A stretch of 6,478 bases of DNA, from positions 1 to 6,478 of the forward strand of contig JACDGB010000108.1 of assembly GCA_013815485.1 (NCBI GenBank). The letters are read 5' to 3'. The stretch comes from Rubrobacter sp. (GTDB lineage Bacteria; Actinomycetota; Rubrobacteria; Rubrobacterales; Rubrobacteraceae). Every line of letters starts with the position of its first letter. The first letter of the stretch is position 1. Made by a program: the position numbers and the translations under genes. The notes under the pieces were generated by a model, which was not told where the DNA came from, searched no databases, and was given only the letters and a program-made list of their open reading frames with translations. This document shows, in pieces, positions 5,816-6,478 of the stretch.

Positions 5816-6217
5816 CTACGTCCCGCGTTCCCCGTCCGGCGGGTGGACCATGACCCGCAGAAGGTGCTCCAGCGTGGCTTCGGGGTCGTCGGAGAAGCCG
5901 GTGTGGACGGAGGAAGGCTGAACCACGGTGCTGCGCGGAGCAACGAGCTGTCCGAAACGCTGACGCGGTGGGAGCATGCCGACGCCGCCCGCCTCGGGGC
6001 CACCCCGGCAAACCAGGATCACGGCCCGCAGATGGGCGTACACGGTCTCGGGGTCCATACCGGGGTCGAGCGCCCTCAGGCGCTCGGTGTCAAGGTGTAC
6101 GCGAGCGCCGAGGAAGCCGTTCTCGGGCGCGTAAAGCACCACGCCGGCGTTGATAGACTCCCCACGCTCGGGACGAGGCACGATCCTCAACAAAGCATAC
6201 TCGAACAGGCTACTCAT
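5816..6217 (-). CDS. DUF3037 domain protein
   Basis: This 133-residue soluble protein begins MSSLFEYALLRIVPRPERGE, continues with NAGVVLYAPENGFLGARV (about 24-41), and has LDPGMDPETVYAHLRAV near 50-66. This N-terminal pattern (YALLR-x-VPR, then E-x-x-N-x-GVVL) is the hallmark of DUF3037, whose members have about this length and no known activity. The ATG at 6217 is preceded by GGGAAG at a 4-base spacing and overlaps the end of the HipA-like gene by 8 bases (ATGAGTAG), so translation is probably coupled. An in-frame ATG at 6238 would add 7 residues (MKPVGRF), but it reaches deeper into the upstream gene and does not fit the family start. The 3' end faces the SDR stop with 50 bases between and no clear terminator. 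Confidence 0.85.
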   Translation of the reverse strand: MSSLFEYALLRIVPRPERGESINAGVVLYAPENGFLGARVHLDTERLRALDPGMDPETVYAHLRAVILVCRGGPEAGGVGMLPPRQRFGQLVAPRSTVVQPSSVHTGFSDDPEATLEHLLRVMVHPPDGERGT

Positions 6218-6478
6218 GAATCTTCCCACGGGCTTCATCCAAAGCGCGTACCCAGGGACGGGGCTTCACCAAGCGAGCCGTCAAATACTCGGCGTAGGCG
6301 GCGCGGACCTCCTCCGCGCCCTCGAAACCCGACTCGTCCTGGAGCCACTCGTCTGGCACGAGATCCAGGACGCCGCGAAGAACCTCGGGCGAGAGGCGGG
6401 GCGCCATCTCCATATCGGCTTCAGCCAACTTGCTTGCGAAGGGCAAGAGTACGTGGTCCCGGACTGCCACGTACGGGC
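6210..6478 (-). CDS. HipA-like kinase, C-terminal part (cut by window edge)
   Basis: The minus-strand frame is open from the last complete codon at the window edge to a TAG at 6212-6210, giving 88 visible residues that read PYVAVRDHVLLPFASKL, then VPDEWLQ, and end in RLVKPRPWVRALDEARG. This resembles the C-terminal helical tail of the HipA-family kinase-like proteins that neighbour DUF3037 genes in many bacteria, from memory. The catalytic portion lies outside the window, so activity cannot be judged. A GTG at 6470 could be mistaken for a start, but the reading continues upstream in frame and no ribosome binding site can be seen, so the gene is partial. It overlaps the DUF3037 start by 8 bases, consistent with an operon. 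Confidence 0.65.
   Translation of the reverse strand, partial: PYVAVRDHVLLPFASKLAEADMEMAPRLSPEVLRGVLDLVPDEWLQDESGFEGAEEVRAAYAEYLTARLVKPRPWVRALDEARGKIHE

Overview
The window is a GC-rich bacterial chromosome segment with GTG and TTG starts next to good AGGAGG-type ribosome binding sites. The protein families present (a large APC permease with a cytosolic tail, an alpha/beta hydrolase, MarR, rhodanese, SDR, and a HipA-like kinase paired with DUF3037) are what I would expect in an actinobacterium. A Rubrobacter-like lineage is my best guess, but it rests on family resemblance recalled from memory, not on a search. I see no rRNA, tRNA, CRISPR array, phage gene or transposase.

Layout. (1) Positions 1-2191, plus strand: the tail of a small membrane protein, then a complete permease of about 649 residues with roughly 12 membrane segments and a cytosolic C-terminal domain. 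(2) Positions 2192-2490: a non-coding gap with an inverted repeat. (3) Positions 2491-3570: a complete alpha/beta hydrolase with an intact Ser-Asp-His triad. (4) Positions 3574-3916, minus strand: the first ~57 residues of a DUF1330-family gene with its own ribosome binding site and a possible promoter and operator. Its family resemblance ends abruptly at the hydrolase stop codon, so it looks like a remnant cut by a rearrangement. (5) Positions 3917-5765: a regulatory cassette in which a minus-strand MarR repressor is transcribed away from a plus-strand rhodanese and SDR gene. The intergenic region holds two copies of a GTTGTA-GA-TAC(A/G)AC palindrome, one of which appears to contain the -35 boxes of both divergent promoters. 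(6) Positions 5816-6478, minus strand: a DUF3037 gene and the end of a HipA-like kinase gene, overlapping by 8 bases, convergent with the SDR.

How the parts work together. The clearest unit is marR / rhodanese-SDR: the repressor probably controls itself and the sulfurtransferase, and possibly the SDR 114 bases further on. The SDR is odd: the active-site lysine of YxxxK is glutamine and the usual PG after strand 6 is LA, so it may not be a working dehydrogenase. The HipA-like/DUF3037 pair is tightly coupled and functionally undefined. The DUF1330 remnant against the hydrolase end is the best evidence for a past recombination breakpoint.
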